Source: Stanieria cyanosphaera PCC 7437 (GTDB lineage Bacteria > Cyanobacteriota > Cyanobacteriia > Cyanobacteriales > Xenococcaceae). From it: a DNA stretch of 64,000 nt. The notes beneath the pieces are model-generated. The model was not told where the DNA came from and searched no databases. It saw only the letters and a list, made by a program, of their open reading frames with translations. The stretch spans positions 2,363,199 to 2,427,198 of the forward strand of contig NC_019748.1 in assembly GCF_000317575.1 (NCBI RefSeq), written 5' to 3'. A program made the translations under genes and the position numbers. Every line of letters begins with the position of its first letter. The first letter of the stretch is position 1. Below are positions 26,365 to 35,754 of this stretch, piece after piece.

Positions 26365-27300
26365 CTAGAGACATGGTTCTAAATTCCATTCCTGTGAACC
26401 TCTATCTGGATAACAGCGATTTTGTTGTCCTACCCAAATTAGTTGCCATTGCTTGCCTTGAGGTTTAAATTCTAAACGATAACGCGTTCCTTCAACTGAA
26501 TCATCTAATAAACCTGTTTGAGTCAGTAAAACGACTGGTTGATTAAAAACTCGCTCAATTAAAGTTAATTCTTCTTGAAAGTTGCCTTCGCTGGGAATTT
26601 CTTTAGCACCGTAGAGATTCTTGGCAATTTGAAGGGGATCTTCACCAATAACTTGATCGGGTATTTCTAGTTTAGTAAAAAGCCTGCGCCCTGGATCGAG
26701 GGGTACATTACCAATCTTTTCTTCTGCTAGTTGTTCCAGCTTGCCATCAGCTAAATTGTAAGTCTGAACTACTTCTAGGGTAGGGCAACATTGGGGTTCT
26801 GCTTCTCCCTGTTTAATTAGTTGAACTTTGATTTGTTCTTCTGCTAATTTAACTGATTTTACCCAAACGCGATCGCCTAAAAATTGAGTTGCTAAGGTTT
26901 GATATTGTCCAGCTACTTCTTTCATCACCACCAGATGAATAAAAATTCCCGAACCTCCTGTATTGGAACTCAAGAGAACTGTAGCGATTTTAGTACCATC
27001 AGGAAGGCGATCGTAGTTAATTGTACCAGGTGTATTTTGAAAGAAAACTACTTTTCGTTCGGCATCATTTTTGTATTTTCCATTAGTAAGATTAAACTCA
27101 CCAATGTCTGGTAGTTGGTATTGAGTATTTTGTAATTTAGACAATTCTTTGCACCAAACGGATTTTTCCTTTGTCCAAACTTCGCGAGTTTTACAGTTAT
27201 ACCAAGTAATTGATTCAGGAACCGGCGGTTGATTGGCAGAAGCACAAGGAATCATTAAACTAAATCCTACTAATAGCCCGAAATATTTTAATCTGTTCAT
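26365..27300 (-). CDS. Secreted protein of unknown function
   Basis: 311 residues. The first 22 form a signal peptide (YFGLLVGFSLMIPCASA). The mature protein has seven Cys, including a CC pair (QCCPTLEV) and a terminal CYPDRGSQEWNLEPC cluster, suggesting disulfides in the periplasm or lumen. It seems to have two similar beta-sheet halves, the second ending RYRLEFKPQGKQWQLIWVG. I recognise the type from other cyanobacteria but not a named family. It lies downstream of arginine-metabolism genes only by position. Confidence 0.75.
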   Translation of the reverse strand: MNRLKYFGLLVGFSLMIPCASANQPPVPESITWYNCKTREVWTKEKSVWCKELSKLQNTQYQLPDIGEFNLTNGKYKNDAERKVVFFQNTPGTINYDRLPDGTKIATVLLSSNTGGSGIFIHLVVMKEVAGQYQTLATQFLGDRVWVKSVKLAEEQIKVQLIKQGEAEPQCCPTLEVVQTYNLADGKLEQLAEEKIGNVPLDPGRRLFTKLEIPDQVIGEDPLQIAKNLYGAKEIPSEGNFQEELTLIERVFNQPVVLLTQTGLLDDSVEGTRYRLEFKPQGKQWQLIWVGQQNRCYPDRGSQEWNLEPCL

Positions 27301-27340
27301 TATTTTTTTTGTAGAAATAAAGAGGTAAACAGTTATTATT

Positions 27341-27364
27341 AGAGACGTAACACGTTACGTCTCT
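27341..27364. repeat. Dispersed AGAGACG palindrome
   Basis: Perfect arms AGAGACGTAAC (27341-27351) and GTTACGTCTCT (27354-27364) around two bases. It lies between two leftward genes, just downstream of the arginine dihydrolase gene, so it may act as a terminator for it. Same family as 5504, 31028 and 38941. Confidence 0.75.
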
Positions 27365-27383
27365 ACAGTTACCACCTAATTAT

Positions 27384-29489
27384 TTAAACAACTTGGTAAG
27401 GACTGGTCAATTTTTCCAACTGTTTAATTAATAAACTGAGGAATAAACCAACATCTGTAACTACTCCAACTGATTCTACTGAACCGCGATCGCTTAACTT
27501 GGTCACTACCGCAGGGTTGATATCGACACAAACCATTTTTACTCCCGCAGGAGTCATATTACCAACTCCAATCGAATGTAGCATCGAAGAAAGCATTAGA
27601 ATCATGTCTGTTCCTTCAATCAATTTGGCATACTCTGCTTGTGCCTTAATCAAATCCATTTGAGTATCGGGAAGAGGGCCATCATCGCGAATTGAACCAG
27701 CTAAACAGAAGGGAATGTTATTTTTAACGCATTGATACATGATTCCCTTAGTTAGAATTCCTGCTTCTACAGCTTTGGCAATACTGCCATAACGACGAAT
27801 GGTATTAATCACTTTGAGATGATGACGATGCCCACCACTGACAGGAGTTCCTTTTTGCATATCCACACCCAAGGAAGTACCCATCAACGCTTGTTCGATG
27901 TCGTGAACTGCGATCGCGTTACCTCCTAATAAAGCTTGCACATAACCATCACGAATTAAACGAGAAAGATGTTGTGCGCCACCAGTATGAATTACCACTG
28001 GCCCTGCGGTAACAACCACTTTACCACCGCGGTCGCGAATCTGACGCAATTCCCAAGCAATCTGTTCGACTACTAATTCAACTCTTCTTTCACTTGATAC
28101 ACCCGCACCCATAAAGCTGAATTCTTGAGAGTTACGTTGTTCTCTTGATTCGGTTTTCTTGACTGTGCGAATACCTTCAACGCCAACCACAACGCGATCG
28201 CCTTCTGCTAAATCTCGTAAAATTTTACATTGAGCAACTGTACCATCATTCGTATTACTAACTACAATTGCTCCATCCATGCGTTGTTTTTGAACTCGTA
28301 CCCACTCGCAATTAATCCTCACTTCAGTGGGATAAATCGTAGTTACATAAAAGTCATCCGGAGCAACACCTGTTTGAGTACAAACTTCGGTAATCACATC
28401 ACAAGTTTCTTGGGGAGGGGCAACTGCACCCAAATCGATCAACTGACGCATGATATCTTCCATCACCTCATGGGAAGGCGCAGATACCCTCACATCAGCA
28501 GCGGAAGTACTTTGTCTTTCTATACCTAAATTAAAATTCAGAACTCTAAAACTACCGCCGTTTTCCACGACTAAATCTAAAGCCTGATTCATAATACCAG
28601 CATCTAGAAGATGTCCTTCTAAATGAATAATTCGGCTTTCTACAGGTACGTTAGCATGAACATCTGGTAAAACGGGTTCAGTGATTCTTAAAGTCAGACA
28701 TTTAGCTGCACCACCAGCTTTAAGAAATTCGGTTAAAGGTGTTTCAATTACTGAAAAACCTACTTCTGCTAAACGTTGTTTAAGACTGTCGCTTGCTTGA
28801 TTCATTACTACAGTACGATCAACATTAACCGCATTACAAGCAAACTTCACTGCATCAGCTTCTTCAATCGCAATTCGCTTCTCGACGGGTACACGCATTT
28901 CGATCAAGCGATTGGAATAGGAATCAAAGGCATCGGGATAATAAAGTAAATAACCATCAGTTAAAGGACAAAAACAAGTATCCAAGTGATAAAAGCGATC
29001 GTCGATTAACCTTAAGGATAAAACCTCAATATCTAACCATTTGGCAATATAAGGATGGGAATCTAACTCCGAACGGAAACCATAACCAGCCCACAACCAA
29101 CGCCCTTCTCGATCTAATAAAGCATCCCCTGCACCTTCAAAGGGTAAGTCTTTAGGCAATTCGTGGACGGTAAAGCCATTATTTTCAAACCATTGCTTAA
29201 AATGAGGTTCTTCGCCCTGACGTTCTTTGTGATAAAAACGACTAAGAACTACATTATCACCCAAGACTAAACCAGCATTAGCCGTAAATACCATATCTGG
29301 CCAACCTTGCTGAGGCGGAACTAAGTCTACCACCGCCAAATCCTTGAGGACATGATATAGTTTTTGCCACTGTTCGGCAGCGCGATCGCGCGAAGATTTA
29401 TGAATATTTCCCTCCATCCACGGATTAATCACATAATCTACGTCGTAGTGATCGGGGGAACACATCAGGATGCGAATTGACTCAGCCAT
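27384..29489 (-). CDS. argZ: Bifunctional arginine dihydrolase / ornithine cyclodeaminase
   Basis: 701 residues, matching cyanobacterial ArgZ (Synechocystis) and AgrE (Anabaena). The amino domain (1-280) is a guanidine-modifying enzyme fold that turns arginine into ornithine, ammonia and CO2. The residues reported as essential in ArgZ are at identical positions: Asn22, Asn71 (FTANAG), His168 and Cys264 (AAKCLTL). The rest (about 285-700) is the LOR/SDH-type domain with an NAD-binding region; in AgrE it converts ornithine to proline. It acts in the cytoplasm to release nitrogen from arginine and cyanophycin. The cytosine deaminase-like gene lies 127 bp upstream on the same strand. Confidence 0.93.
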   Translation of the reverse strand: MAESIRILMCSPDHYDVDYVINPWMEGNIHKSSRDRAAEQWQKLYHVLKDLAVVDLVPPQQGWPDMVFTANAGLVLGDNVVLSRFYHKERQGEEPHFKQWFENNGFTVHELPKDLPFEGAGDALLDREGRWLWAGYGFRSELDSHPYIAKWLDIEVLSLRLIDDRFYHLDTCFCPLTDGYLLYYPDAFDSYSNRLIEMRVPVEKRIAIEEADAVKFACNAVNVDRTVVMNQASDSLKQRLAEVGFSVIETPLTEFLKAGGAAKCLTLRITEPVLPDVHANVPVESRIIHLEGHLLDAGIMNQALDLVVENGGSFRVLNFNLGIERQSTSAADVRVSAPSHEVMEDIMRQLIDLGAVAPPQETCDVITEVCTQTGVAPDDFYVTTIYPTEVRINCEWVRVQKQRMDGAIVVSNTNDGTVAQCKILRDLAEGDRVVVGVEGIRTVKKTESREQRNSQEFSFMGAGVSSERRVELVVEQIAWELRQIRDRGGKVVVTAGPVVIHTGGAQHLSRLIRDGYVQALLGGNAIAVHDIEQALMGTSLGVDMQKGTPVSGGHRHHLKVINTIRRYGSIAKAVEAGILTKGIMYQCVKNNIPFCLAGSIRDDGPLPDTQMDLIKAQAEYAKLIEGTDMILMLSSMLHSIGVGNMTPAGVKMVCVDINPAVVTKLSDRGSVESVGVVTDVGLFLSLLIKQLEKLTSPYQVV

Positions 29490-29616
29490 ATACTTTTATT
29501 GGGGATCTACTCTCTACAATACTGGCGTTAATAGATTTTTTGGTTCTAAAAAAAATTATCCTATTTTCGAGATCACGAAAGGAACATTAATTACTTTTTT
29601 ACATCGATCGCATTTG

Positions 29617-30921
29617 TTATTGTAAAACTAAGTCGTCTAATTCTGCATAGTCTGGTAAAGTTGTATCAATCGGTTTGCCATTACGTAGCACAATTCGGTC
29701 ATGTTGCGACCGCGATAATAGTTCACTAAAATAACGAGCTTTAAAAATAATTAAATTAGCTGGTTGACCAACTTCTATTTTACCTAAATCAGATAATCCC
29801 ATTAAATCAGCTGGAGTTGTAGTAACGCTACTAATCCAATCACTATAAGGTGTATCGAGATGAGCGATTCTGACTGATTGATTAAATACTTCTAAAACAT
29901 CATGATCACCAAATCCATAAAACGGATCGCGACAGTTATCACTAGCAAAAGCTACAGGAATACCAGCTTGTTTAAGTTCATGGACTTTGGTTACTCCGCG
30001 CCAAAAAGGAGTTGTTCCTGGTTTGCGATCCTGTAGATATAAGTTACACATCGGTAGACTAACTACACCAAGATTAGCTTGTTTAACTAAAGCGATCGCT
30101 TTGGCTACAACTTCTTCTGACTGGACTGCTAAACTACAACAATGACCACAAAGAATTTTGCCTTTGAATTGATTACGAATTGCTGCTTCGGCTATTTTTT
30201 TTAAACAAATTGAATTTGGATCATTATTTTCATCGGCATGAAAGTCTAAATCTAAATTTCGTTCTTTGGCTAGGGTAAATACAGTATCTAGCTGAGAGTT
30301 CAATTGAGGATTCATAAAAGCAACGCCTCCTAAAATCCCGCCAATTTCTGCAATTTTATCGGCTAAAGTAATTCCTGCCTCAGTTTGATAGTAATCTAAA
30401 CTAACTAAACTAACTGCTTGCAAAGTGATTTTATCTTGCCATTTTTGTTGTAATTGTTGAAAAACATTGAGGCTAATTTCTGCTTGTTCGCCATAACAAT
30501 CAATATGGGTACGCAGCGCAATTGTTCCATGAGCATAACTACATTTAATTCCAAATTCCATTCGCCGATAAACATCTTCAGCTTGCCAATATTTTTCGGC
30601 ATCTTTAATAGCAATATCTAAAGCATTATCAAAAGTTCCATCCAGATTAGGAGAACGTTGCCAAATATGTCCTTTATCTAAATGGGTATGACAATCAATC
30701 AAACAAGGTAAAATGATACTTTTATTTAAATTAATACTATTATCTAAATTATTCTTTTGTCGAGCAGGAAGAACTTGTTTAATTTTACCATTTTCTATTT
30801 CTATATCTACTAAAACCAACTGTTCTGGATAAGAATTAATGGTGTTTATTTTTAAAAAACAACTAGAAATATGAGCATTTTTTAGCCAATAATTATCTTG
30901 ATTAAAACTATCTAAAATCAT
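29617..30921 (-). CDS. Amidohydrolase, cytosine deaminase-like
   Basis: I start at ATG 30921 (434 residues); a TTG eight codons upstream lacks support. It is an amidohydrolase-superfamily TIM barrel with the metal ligands of the CodA group: HTHLDKGHIW (about 76), DFHADEN (about 225), LCGHCCSL and FASDNCRDPFYGFG. The small beta domain flanks the barrel at both ends (KSIILPCLIDCH and GKIEVGQPANLIIFKA). It probably hydrolyses the ring amine of cytosine or a related heterocycle, releasing ammonia. Substrate choice among cytosine, isoguanine and creatinine-type rings cannot be read from sequence. It and the downstream argZ both release ammonia from nitrogen-rich compounds. Confidence 0.85.
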   Translation of the reverse strand: MILDSFNQDNYWLKNAHISSCFLKINTINSYPEQLVLVDIEIENGKIKQVLPARQKNNLDNSINLNKSIILPCLIDCHTHLDKGHIWQRSPNLDGTFDNALDIAIKDAEKYWQAEDVYRRMEFGIKCSYAHGTIALRTHIDCYGEQAEISLNVFQQLQQKWQDKITLQAVSLVSLDYYQTEAGITLADKIAEIGGILGGVAFMNPQLNSQLDTVFTLAKERNLDLDFHADENNDPNSICLKKIAEAAIRNQFKGKILCGHCCSLAVQSEEVVAKAIALVKQANLGVVSLPMCNLYLQDRKPGTTPFWRGVTKVHELKQAGIPVAFASDNCRDPFYGFGDHDVLEVFNQSVRIAHLDTPYSDWISSVTTTPADLMGLSDLGKIEVGQPANLIIFKARYFSELLSRSQHDRIVLRNGKPIDTTLPDYAELDDLVLQ

Positions 30922-31027
30922 GAAAATGTTGATTAAATTTGACAAAAAATAAGAACAATCATACTCACTTGATTTTTTACATGAGTTAAAGTGATGCCTT
31001 ACAATCTTTATAACGTTTTTTAAATAT

Positions 31028-31055
31028 GTAGAGAGGTAATATGTTACGTCTCTAC
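31028..31055. repeat. Dispersed GTAGAGA palindrome
   Basis: Arms GTAGAGA (31028-31034) and TCTCTAC (31049-31055), extended by GTAA/TTAC after one mismatch. It lies in the divergent spacer upstream of uvrA, so here it is in promoter rather than terminator position. Confidence 0.7.
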
Positions 31056-31133
31056 ACCAGTCTCATAATAAAAAAAAACCGCTATATCTAATAAATCGCT
31101 ACAATCATTTATGTTTGTTCATCTCCTCCATCC

Positions 31134-34061
31134 ATGCCAGACTCTGCCAACACCCAAGACACAATTCGCATCAAAGGTGCCAGACAACACAATCTAAAAA
31201 ATATCAATCTCGAACTACCACGCAATCAATTAATTGTCTTTACTGGTGTATCTGGTTCAGGAAAATCTTCCCTTGCTTTTGATACAATTTTTGCCGAGGG
31301 ACAAAGAAGATATGTCGAATCTCTTAGTGCTTACGCTCGTCAATTTCTGGGACAATTGGATAAACCAGATGTCGATGCGATCGAAGGTTTAAGTCCTGCA
31401 ATTTCCATCGATCAAAAATCTACTTCCCATAATCCTCGTTCCACAGTAGGAACAGTTACAGAAATATATGACTATTTAAGACTTTTGTTTGGTCGTGCAG
31501 GTGAACCCCATTGTCCTCATTGCGATCGCTCTATTACGCCTCAGACGATTGATGAAATGTGCGATCGCGTGATGTCTCTTCCCGATGGTACTAAATTCCT
31601 CATTCTTGCACCTGTAGTCCGCGGCAAAAAGGGTACTCACAAACAACTATTATCTAGTTTAGCAGCCCAAGGTTTTGTCAGGATTCGTGTCGATTCTGAG
31701 ATCAGGGAACTAGTAGACAAGATTGAGTTGGATAAAAATTATACTCATAACCTTGAAGTGGTTGTTGATCGTTTAATTAAAAAACCTAATATTCAAGAGC
31801 GTTTAGCAGATTCTCTTGCTACCTGTCTCCGTCTTTCCTCGGGTATTGCTTTCATAGAGGTATTAAATGATACAGCGAATCGAACCTTTGATTCTGAGGC
31901 TAATAATTCCCAAAATGGACATCTCGATCAAACAGATCTACCCCAAGAAATAGTTTTTTCTGAAAACTTTGCTTGTCCCGAACATGGAGGAGTAATCGAA
32001 GAATTATCCCCCAGATTATTTTCCTTCAATTCTCCTTATGGTGCTTGTCCTCATTGTCATGGCATTGGAAGTTTAAAAACCTTTGCACCAGAATTAATTG
32101 TACCTGATGAAAAACAACCAGTATATAGTGCGATCGCTCCTTGGTCAGATAAAGACAATACCTATTATCTTTCTTTACTTTACAGTGTCGGACAAGCTTA
32201 TGGTTTTGATCTTCAAACTCCTTGGCAAAAATTAACCAAGCAACAACAACAGGTATTACTTCATGGTAGTGAAGAACCAATTTTATTTTATTCAGATTCT
32301 AGTAATGGTAAAGGAGATGGGCATTTTCGTCATTATCTTGGCATCGTGAAAATGCTGGAGAGAAACTATCAAGAAACTAATTCCGATGCAATCAAACAGA
32401 AATTAGAACAGTATTTAATCAATCAACCCTGTGAAGTTTGTCACGGTAAACGTCTCAAACCTGAATCTTTAGCAGTTAGTTTAGGACAGTATCGCATTAA
32501 CGATTTAGTTAGTGTTCCCATCCGAGACTGTTTAGAGAGAGTCAATCATTTACAACTTACTACTCGGCAGGCATTAATTGGAGAATTAGCTCTCAAAGAA
32601 ATCAAAGCTCGTTTACAATTTTTACTTGATGTTGGTTTAGATTATCTCACTCTCGATCGCGCTGCGATGACTTTATCGGGAGGAGAAGCACAAAGAATTC
32701 GGTTAGCAACTCAAATTGGTTCGGGTTTAACAGGAGTTTTATATGTTTTAGACGAACCCAGTATTGGTTTACATCAACGAGACAATGATCGTTTATTAGC
32801 TACCCTCAAAAAACTTAGAGACTTAGGTAACACGTTAATCGTAGTCGAACATGACGAAGACACAATCAAAAATGCGGATCATTTAGTTGATATTGGTCCT
32901 TTAGCAGGAGTACATGGAGGAGAAATAGTTGTTCAAGGAAGTTTACAAGATTTACTACAATCTGAAAAATCTCTCACAGGTGCCTATTTATCCCACCAAA
33001 AAACTATCGAAACTCCACCCCAAAGAAGAGAAGGAAAACAAGTTTCTCTTTTATTAAAAAACTGTCAGCAAAACAATCTTAAAAATATCGATCTTGAAAT
33101 TCCTTTAGGAAAATTTGTCTGTATCACTGGGGTTTCTGGTTCGGGAAAATCAACTTTAGTTAATGAACTTTTATATCCTGCCTTGCAACACAATCTCACT
33201 CGTAAAAAACCTTTTCCCAATAACCTAGGTGGAATCAAAGGACTCAATGCTATTGATAAAGTAATCGTAATCGATCAATCTCCTATTGGGAGAACTCCTC
33301 GTTCCAACCCTGCAACTTACACAGGAATATTTGATTCAATTCGGGCAATTTTTGCCGAAACTATTGAAGCTAAAGCAAGAGGTTATAAACAAGGCAGATT
33401 TTCTTTCAATGTCAAAGGCGGACGTTGTGAAGCTTGTGGAGGACAAGGTGTTAATGTGATCGAAATGAACTTTCTTCCTGATGTCTATGTTCAATGTGAT
33501 GTCTGTAAAGGTGCTAGATATAACCGCGAAACTCTTCAAGTTAAATATAAAGGTTATTCCATTGCGGATGTTTTAGATATGACCGTAGAAGAGGCTGCCG
33601 ATGTCTTTCAAAATATTCCTCGCGCAGCAGGTCGTTTACAAACTTTAGTTGATGTTGGTTTGGGTTACATTAAATTAGGACAACCCGCACCTACTTTATC
33701 TGGTGGTGAAGCACAACGGGTTAAACTCGCCTCGGAATTGTCTCGTCGTGCCACAGGAAAAACTCTTTATTTAATTGATGAACCGACTACGGGTTTATCT
33801 TTTTATGATGTCCATCATCTATTAAATGTATTGCAGAGATTAGTAGATAAAGGTAATTCTTTAATCGTGATCGAACACAATTTAGATGTGATCCGTTGTG
33901 CCGATTGGATTATCGATTTGGGCCCCGAAGGTGGAGATAAGGGAGGAGAAATTGTCGCTGTTGGTACTCCTGAAGAAGTGGCGGAGAATCAGAATTCTTA
34001 TACAGGAAAGTATTTAAAGCAGGTTTTGCAGCGTTATCCTGTTTCAGTTGGAGAGAATTGA
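31134..34061 (+). CDS. uvrA: Excinuclease ABC subunit A
   Basis: 975 residues, the damage-sensing ATPase of nucleotide excision repair. It shows the duplicated ABC architecture: Walker A GVSGSGKSSLAFDT near the start and GVSGSGKSTLVNELLY in the second half, and LSGGEAQRIRLA and LSGGEAQRVKLA signatures. It has zinc-module cysteines CPHCDRS, CPEHGG...CPHCHG and the carboxyl CEACGGQG...CDVC. A run of 20-odd hydrophilic residues (around 250-275) and a Gly/Asp/Ser loop (SDSSNGKGDGHF) are small insertions. All motifs are intact and length is normal. The stop is followed by the degraded region at 34.1-35.8 kb. Confidence 0.98.
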   Translation: MPDSANTQDTIRIKGARQHNLKNINLELPRNQLIVFTGVSGSGKSSLAFDTIFAEGQRRYVESLSAYARQFLGQLDKPDVDAIEGLSPAISIDQKSTSHNPRSTVGTVTEIYDYLRLLFGRAGEPHCPHCDRSITPQTIDEMCDRVMSLPDGTKFLILAPVVRGKKGTHKQLLSSLAAQGFVRIRVDSEIRELVDKIELDKNYTHNLEVVVDRLIKKPNIQERLADSLATCLRLSSGIAFIEVLNDTANRTFDSEANNSQNGHLDQTDLPQEIVFSENFACPEHGGVIEELSPRLFSFNSPYGACPHCHGIGSLKTFAPELIVPDEKQPVYSAIAPWSDKDNTYYLSLLYSVGQAYGFDLQTPWQKLTKQQQQVLLHGSEEPILFYSDSSNGKGDGHFRHYLGIVKMLERNYQETNSDAIKQKLEQYLINQPCEVCHGKRLKPESLAVSLGQYRINDLVSVPIRDCLERVNHLQLTTRQALIGELALKEIKARLQFLLDVGLDYLTLDRAAMTLSGGEAQRIRLATQIGSGLTGVLYVLDEPSIGLHQRDNDRLLATLKKLRDLGNTLIVVEHDEDTIKNADHLVDIGPLAGVHGGEIVVQGSLQDLLQSEKSLTGAYLSHQKTIETPPQRREGKQVSLLLKNCQQNNLKNIDLEIPLGKFVCITGVSGSGKSTLVNELLYPALQHNLTRKKPFPNNLGGIKGLNAIDKVIVIDQSPIGRTPRSNPATYTGIFDSIRAIFAETIEAKARGYKQGRFSFNVKGGRCEACGGQGVNVIEMNFLPDVYVQCDVCKGARYNRETLQVKYKGYSIADVLDMTVEEAADVFQNIPRAAGRLQTLVDVGLGYIKLGQPAPTLSGGEAQRVKLASELSRRATGKTLYLIDEPTTGLSFYDVHHLLNVLQRLVDKGNSLIVIEHNLDVIRCADWIIDLGPEGGDKGGEIVAVGTPEEVAENQNSYTGKYLKQVLQRYPVSVGEN

Positions 34062-34116
34062 AGCAATTAGTAATGATGAGAACAGGTTCGATTGCCACAC
34101 CTTTTCCATTATGAAT

Positions 34117-34144
34117 ATAATACCATGTCAAGAGTAGAAGTCAA
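34117..34144 (-). promoter_or_regulatory. Orphan sigma70-type promoter candidate
   Basis: On the minus strand TTGACT (34144-34139) and TATTAT (34122-34117) are 16 bases apart, pointing into the uvrA 3' end with no gene to drive. It may be left from a gene now lost. Confidence 0.35.
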
Positions 34145-34284
34145 GAGGAAAATTTTTTCTCATGCAGAGGCACAGAGAGAGTAATTATTTTGATTGTGTA
34201 CGTTACGCTAACTTCTTGCGCTTCATTTAAGGTGGTAGTTATGCTAGATGAATTCTCTACTTTTTTGATCTTTTTAAACTAGAT

Positions 34285-34389
34285 ATGCGAAATTTATTTC
34301 CTGGCTACTATAAACCTACAGAAAATGAGTTTCAGGAATTATGGCAAGAAGGTATTTTTTGTTTTGATACTAATATTTTATTTTGTTAA
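34285..34389 (+). pseudogene. Amino-terminal fragment of a PIN-like (PIN_8) protein
   Basis: A 34-codon frame reading MRNLFPGYYKPTENEFQELW, then GIFCFDTNILFC and stop. The pattern, a GYYxPT opening followed by the first acidic residue of a PIN nuclease in FDTN, is that of PIN-like domain proteins which continue LLxLYRYS for several hundred residues. Here the frame ends right after the first catalytic motif and nothing matching the rest follows. It is a truncated remnant. Confidence 0.6.
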
Positions 34390-34553
34390 TCGACTACAAT
34401 TCTAAATAACTTCTAGAAATTTCAGATATAAATTCTTAAAGTGAATAATCTACTTTCTCTTAATTTTTAGCATAGACTATTTTAAATTAAAACTCTCTTA
34501 ATCAGTAATATGCGATCGCGCTAATCAATCATGTACACAATAACGTAAAATAA

Positions 34554-34571
34554 AATAACTCTAGAGTTATT
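34554..34571 (-). terminator. Terminator-like palindrome behind the dead toxin gene
   Basis: AATAACTCTAGAGTTATT is a perfect 18-base palindrome. Read on the minus strand, it is followed by TTTTATTTTA, and it sits 35 bases beyond the stop of the broken toxin gene. Confidence 0.55.
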
Positions 34572-34605
34572 GTTGGTTAAATTGAGTAAAATAAGATTAC
34601 TAAAT

Positions 34606-34860
34606 TTACCGATAAATGTCGCGTCGGTGTCCAATATCGAGAATTGTTATTTTATTGTTGAGATCGTCTATCTCATAAATAACTCGATAAACCCCGCTCC
34701 TAATACGTCAACCTTCTCTTCCTGTTAATTTTAAAAACCCCGATGGTCTAGGATTTTTGCTTAATTTTCTAATATTATCTCTAATTTTTTGATAATCTCG
34801 CTCTGGTAAATTAGCTAAAAAATTAGCAGCACGTTTTTTGATATTAATGCTGTAATTCAT
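34606..34860 (-). pseudogene. RelE/ParE-type toxin gene with an in-frame stop
   Basis: An 84-codon frame from ATG 34860. Codons 1-50 read as a RelE/ParE toxin (MNYSINIKKRAANFLANLPE...FLKLTGREG), codon 51 is TGA, and the frame continues RIRSGVYRVIYEIDD...ILDIGHRRDIYR. In the family this place is Trp (GWRIR), so TGG became TGA by one substitution. No frameshift is present, indicating recent loss or readthrough. The ATG overlaps the antitoxin stop by one base. Confidence 0.85.
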
Positions 34861-35054
34861 TACCGATTTTGCTCAATTTTAGAAATCGCCTGTTCAAAAG
34901 AAATTTCTTCATCTTCATCAGAAATAGTTTGATCGTAAGCTCGAATTGCTTCTAATTCTTCTGATGCTTATAATAGTTTATGGTATTCTTCAAGTTCTAA
35001 AACTACGCCGATTTGGTTGCCATTTTCGTCTGTAATATATTTCTGTTTTAACAT
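34860..35054 (-). pseudogene. Partner antitoxin gene with an in-frame stop
   Basis: A 65-codon frame from ATG 35054: MLKQKYITDENGNQIGVVLE, LEEYHKLL, then TAA at codon 29, then ASEELEAIRAYDQTISDEDE and ISFEQAISKIEQNR. Related antitoxins continue with Glu here, so GAA to TAA is the likely change. The start, the toxin-binding acidic tail and the one-base overlap with the toxin are otherwise preserved. Confidence 0.8.
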
Positions 35055-35166
35055 TATTTGAAAGTTGTTTCCTTAGCTCATCCTTGGCTCGATTGTAACT
35101 TATCGAGACAATAACGTACAATATATTCAGTCTTTAGACGCATTATGAATAGATAGCTCGATTTTT

Positions 35167-35601
35167 TTATTCTAAAAACCAATTTTCATCTAAAACAACA
35201 TCAATTGTATAGGGACATTGATTAGGAAATGTGTTCAAAGATAAATTAGTTTCTAATGATGTATCTTTGCGAGCTTTTTGATAGGGTGCTTCCAAGTTTA
35301 AGGTTAAATAATTTTTTAGACTAGGACTGGATTCTAATTGTTCTAAGATTCGACGACGATGTTCGATAATAGTGTATTTCCAACTATTAATTCTTTTTTC
35401 TAGCTGAAACTCCCATTTAAGCAAGTGCATCAATAAAATTCGTAGATTGCTAGTTAGTCTTTGTTTTTGGGATTTCCCCATATCATCTATTTCTTCCCAC
35501 AAATTTTCCCAGTCCATTTCATCCCATCTTTTTTCCTGGATTTTTTTTAGTACGTCTTCTATCCATAGATAATAATCTTGTTCATACAAATTATTGGACA
35601 T
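35167..35601 (-). CDS. DUF29 family protein
   Basis: 144 residues, the usual DUF29 size. The family pattern is clear: YEQDYYLWIEDVLKKIQEKRWDEMDWENLWEEIDDMGKSQ, then LLMHLLKWEFQLEKR and a carboxyl DENWFLE. DUF29 proteins are abundant in cyanobacteria, often near mobile or toxin-antitoxin genes, with unknown function. The frame is open further upstream and runs without a stop into a kinase fragment (35602-35754), so translation could in principle begin earlier. ATG 35601 gives the normal family start. Confidence 0.88.
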   Translation of the reverse strand: MSNNLYEQDYYLWIEDVLKKIQEKRWDEMDWENLWEEIDDMGKSQKQRLTSNLRILLMHLLKWEFQLEKRINSWKYTIIEHRRRILEQLESSPSLKNYLTLNLEAPYQKARKDTSLETNLSLNTFPNQCPYTIDVVLDENWFLE

Positions 35602-35754
35602 GGTATTACTTTTGACTAAATTTAAATATTGTTTGTCTTCTAATTCATGTTTTAAAGTTTGTCCATCAATAAACTCATGAACTAAAAAGAATTCCTCATG
35701 TTCTTCAAAATAATCTAAAATTGTTGGTCTTTGAGGATACTTACCTAAATTTTG
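35602..35754 (-). pseudogene. Fragment of a Ser/Thr kinase fused in frame to DUF29
   Basis: 51 codons after a TAG at 35757-35755 read LGKYPQRPTILDYFEEHEEF, then FLVHEFIDGQTLKHELE, then a short linker into the DUF29 ATG. This is the N-lobe to hinge segment of a cyanobacterial kinase, close to LGKHPYIPQLFDYFEQ in the kinase at 1-935. No glycine loop or catalytic loop is present, so it is a remnant. The last codons are in frame with DUF29. Confidence 0.75.

Noticed and set aside
33910-34131. Minus-strand frame over the uvrA end
   Set aside because: Antisense to the conserved uvrA 3' end with no ribosome site or protein features; only the promoter-like pair nearby was kept, at low confidence.
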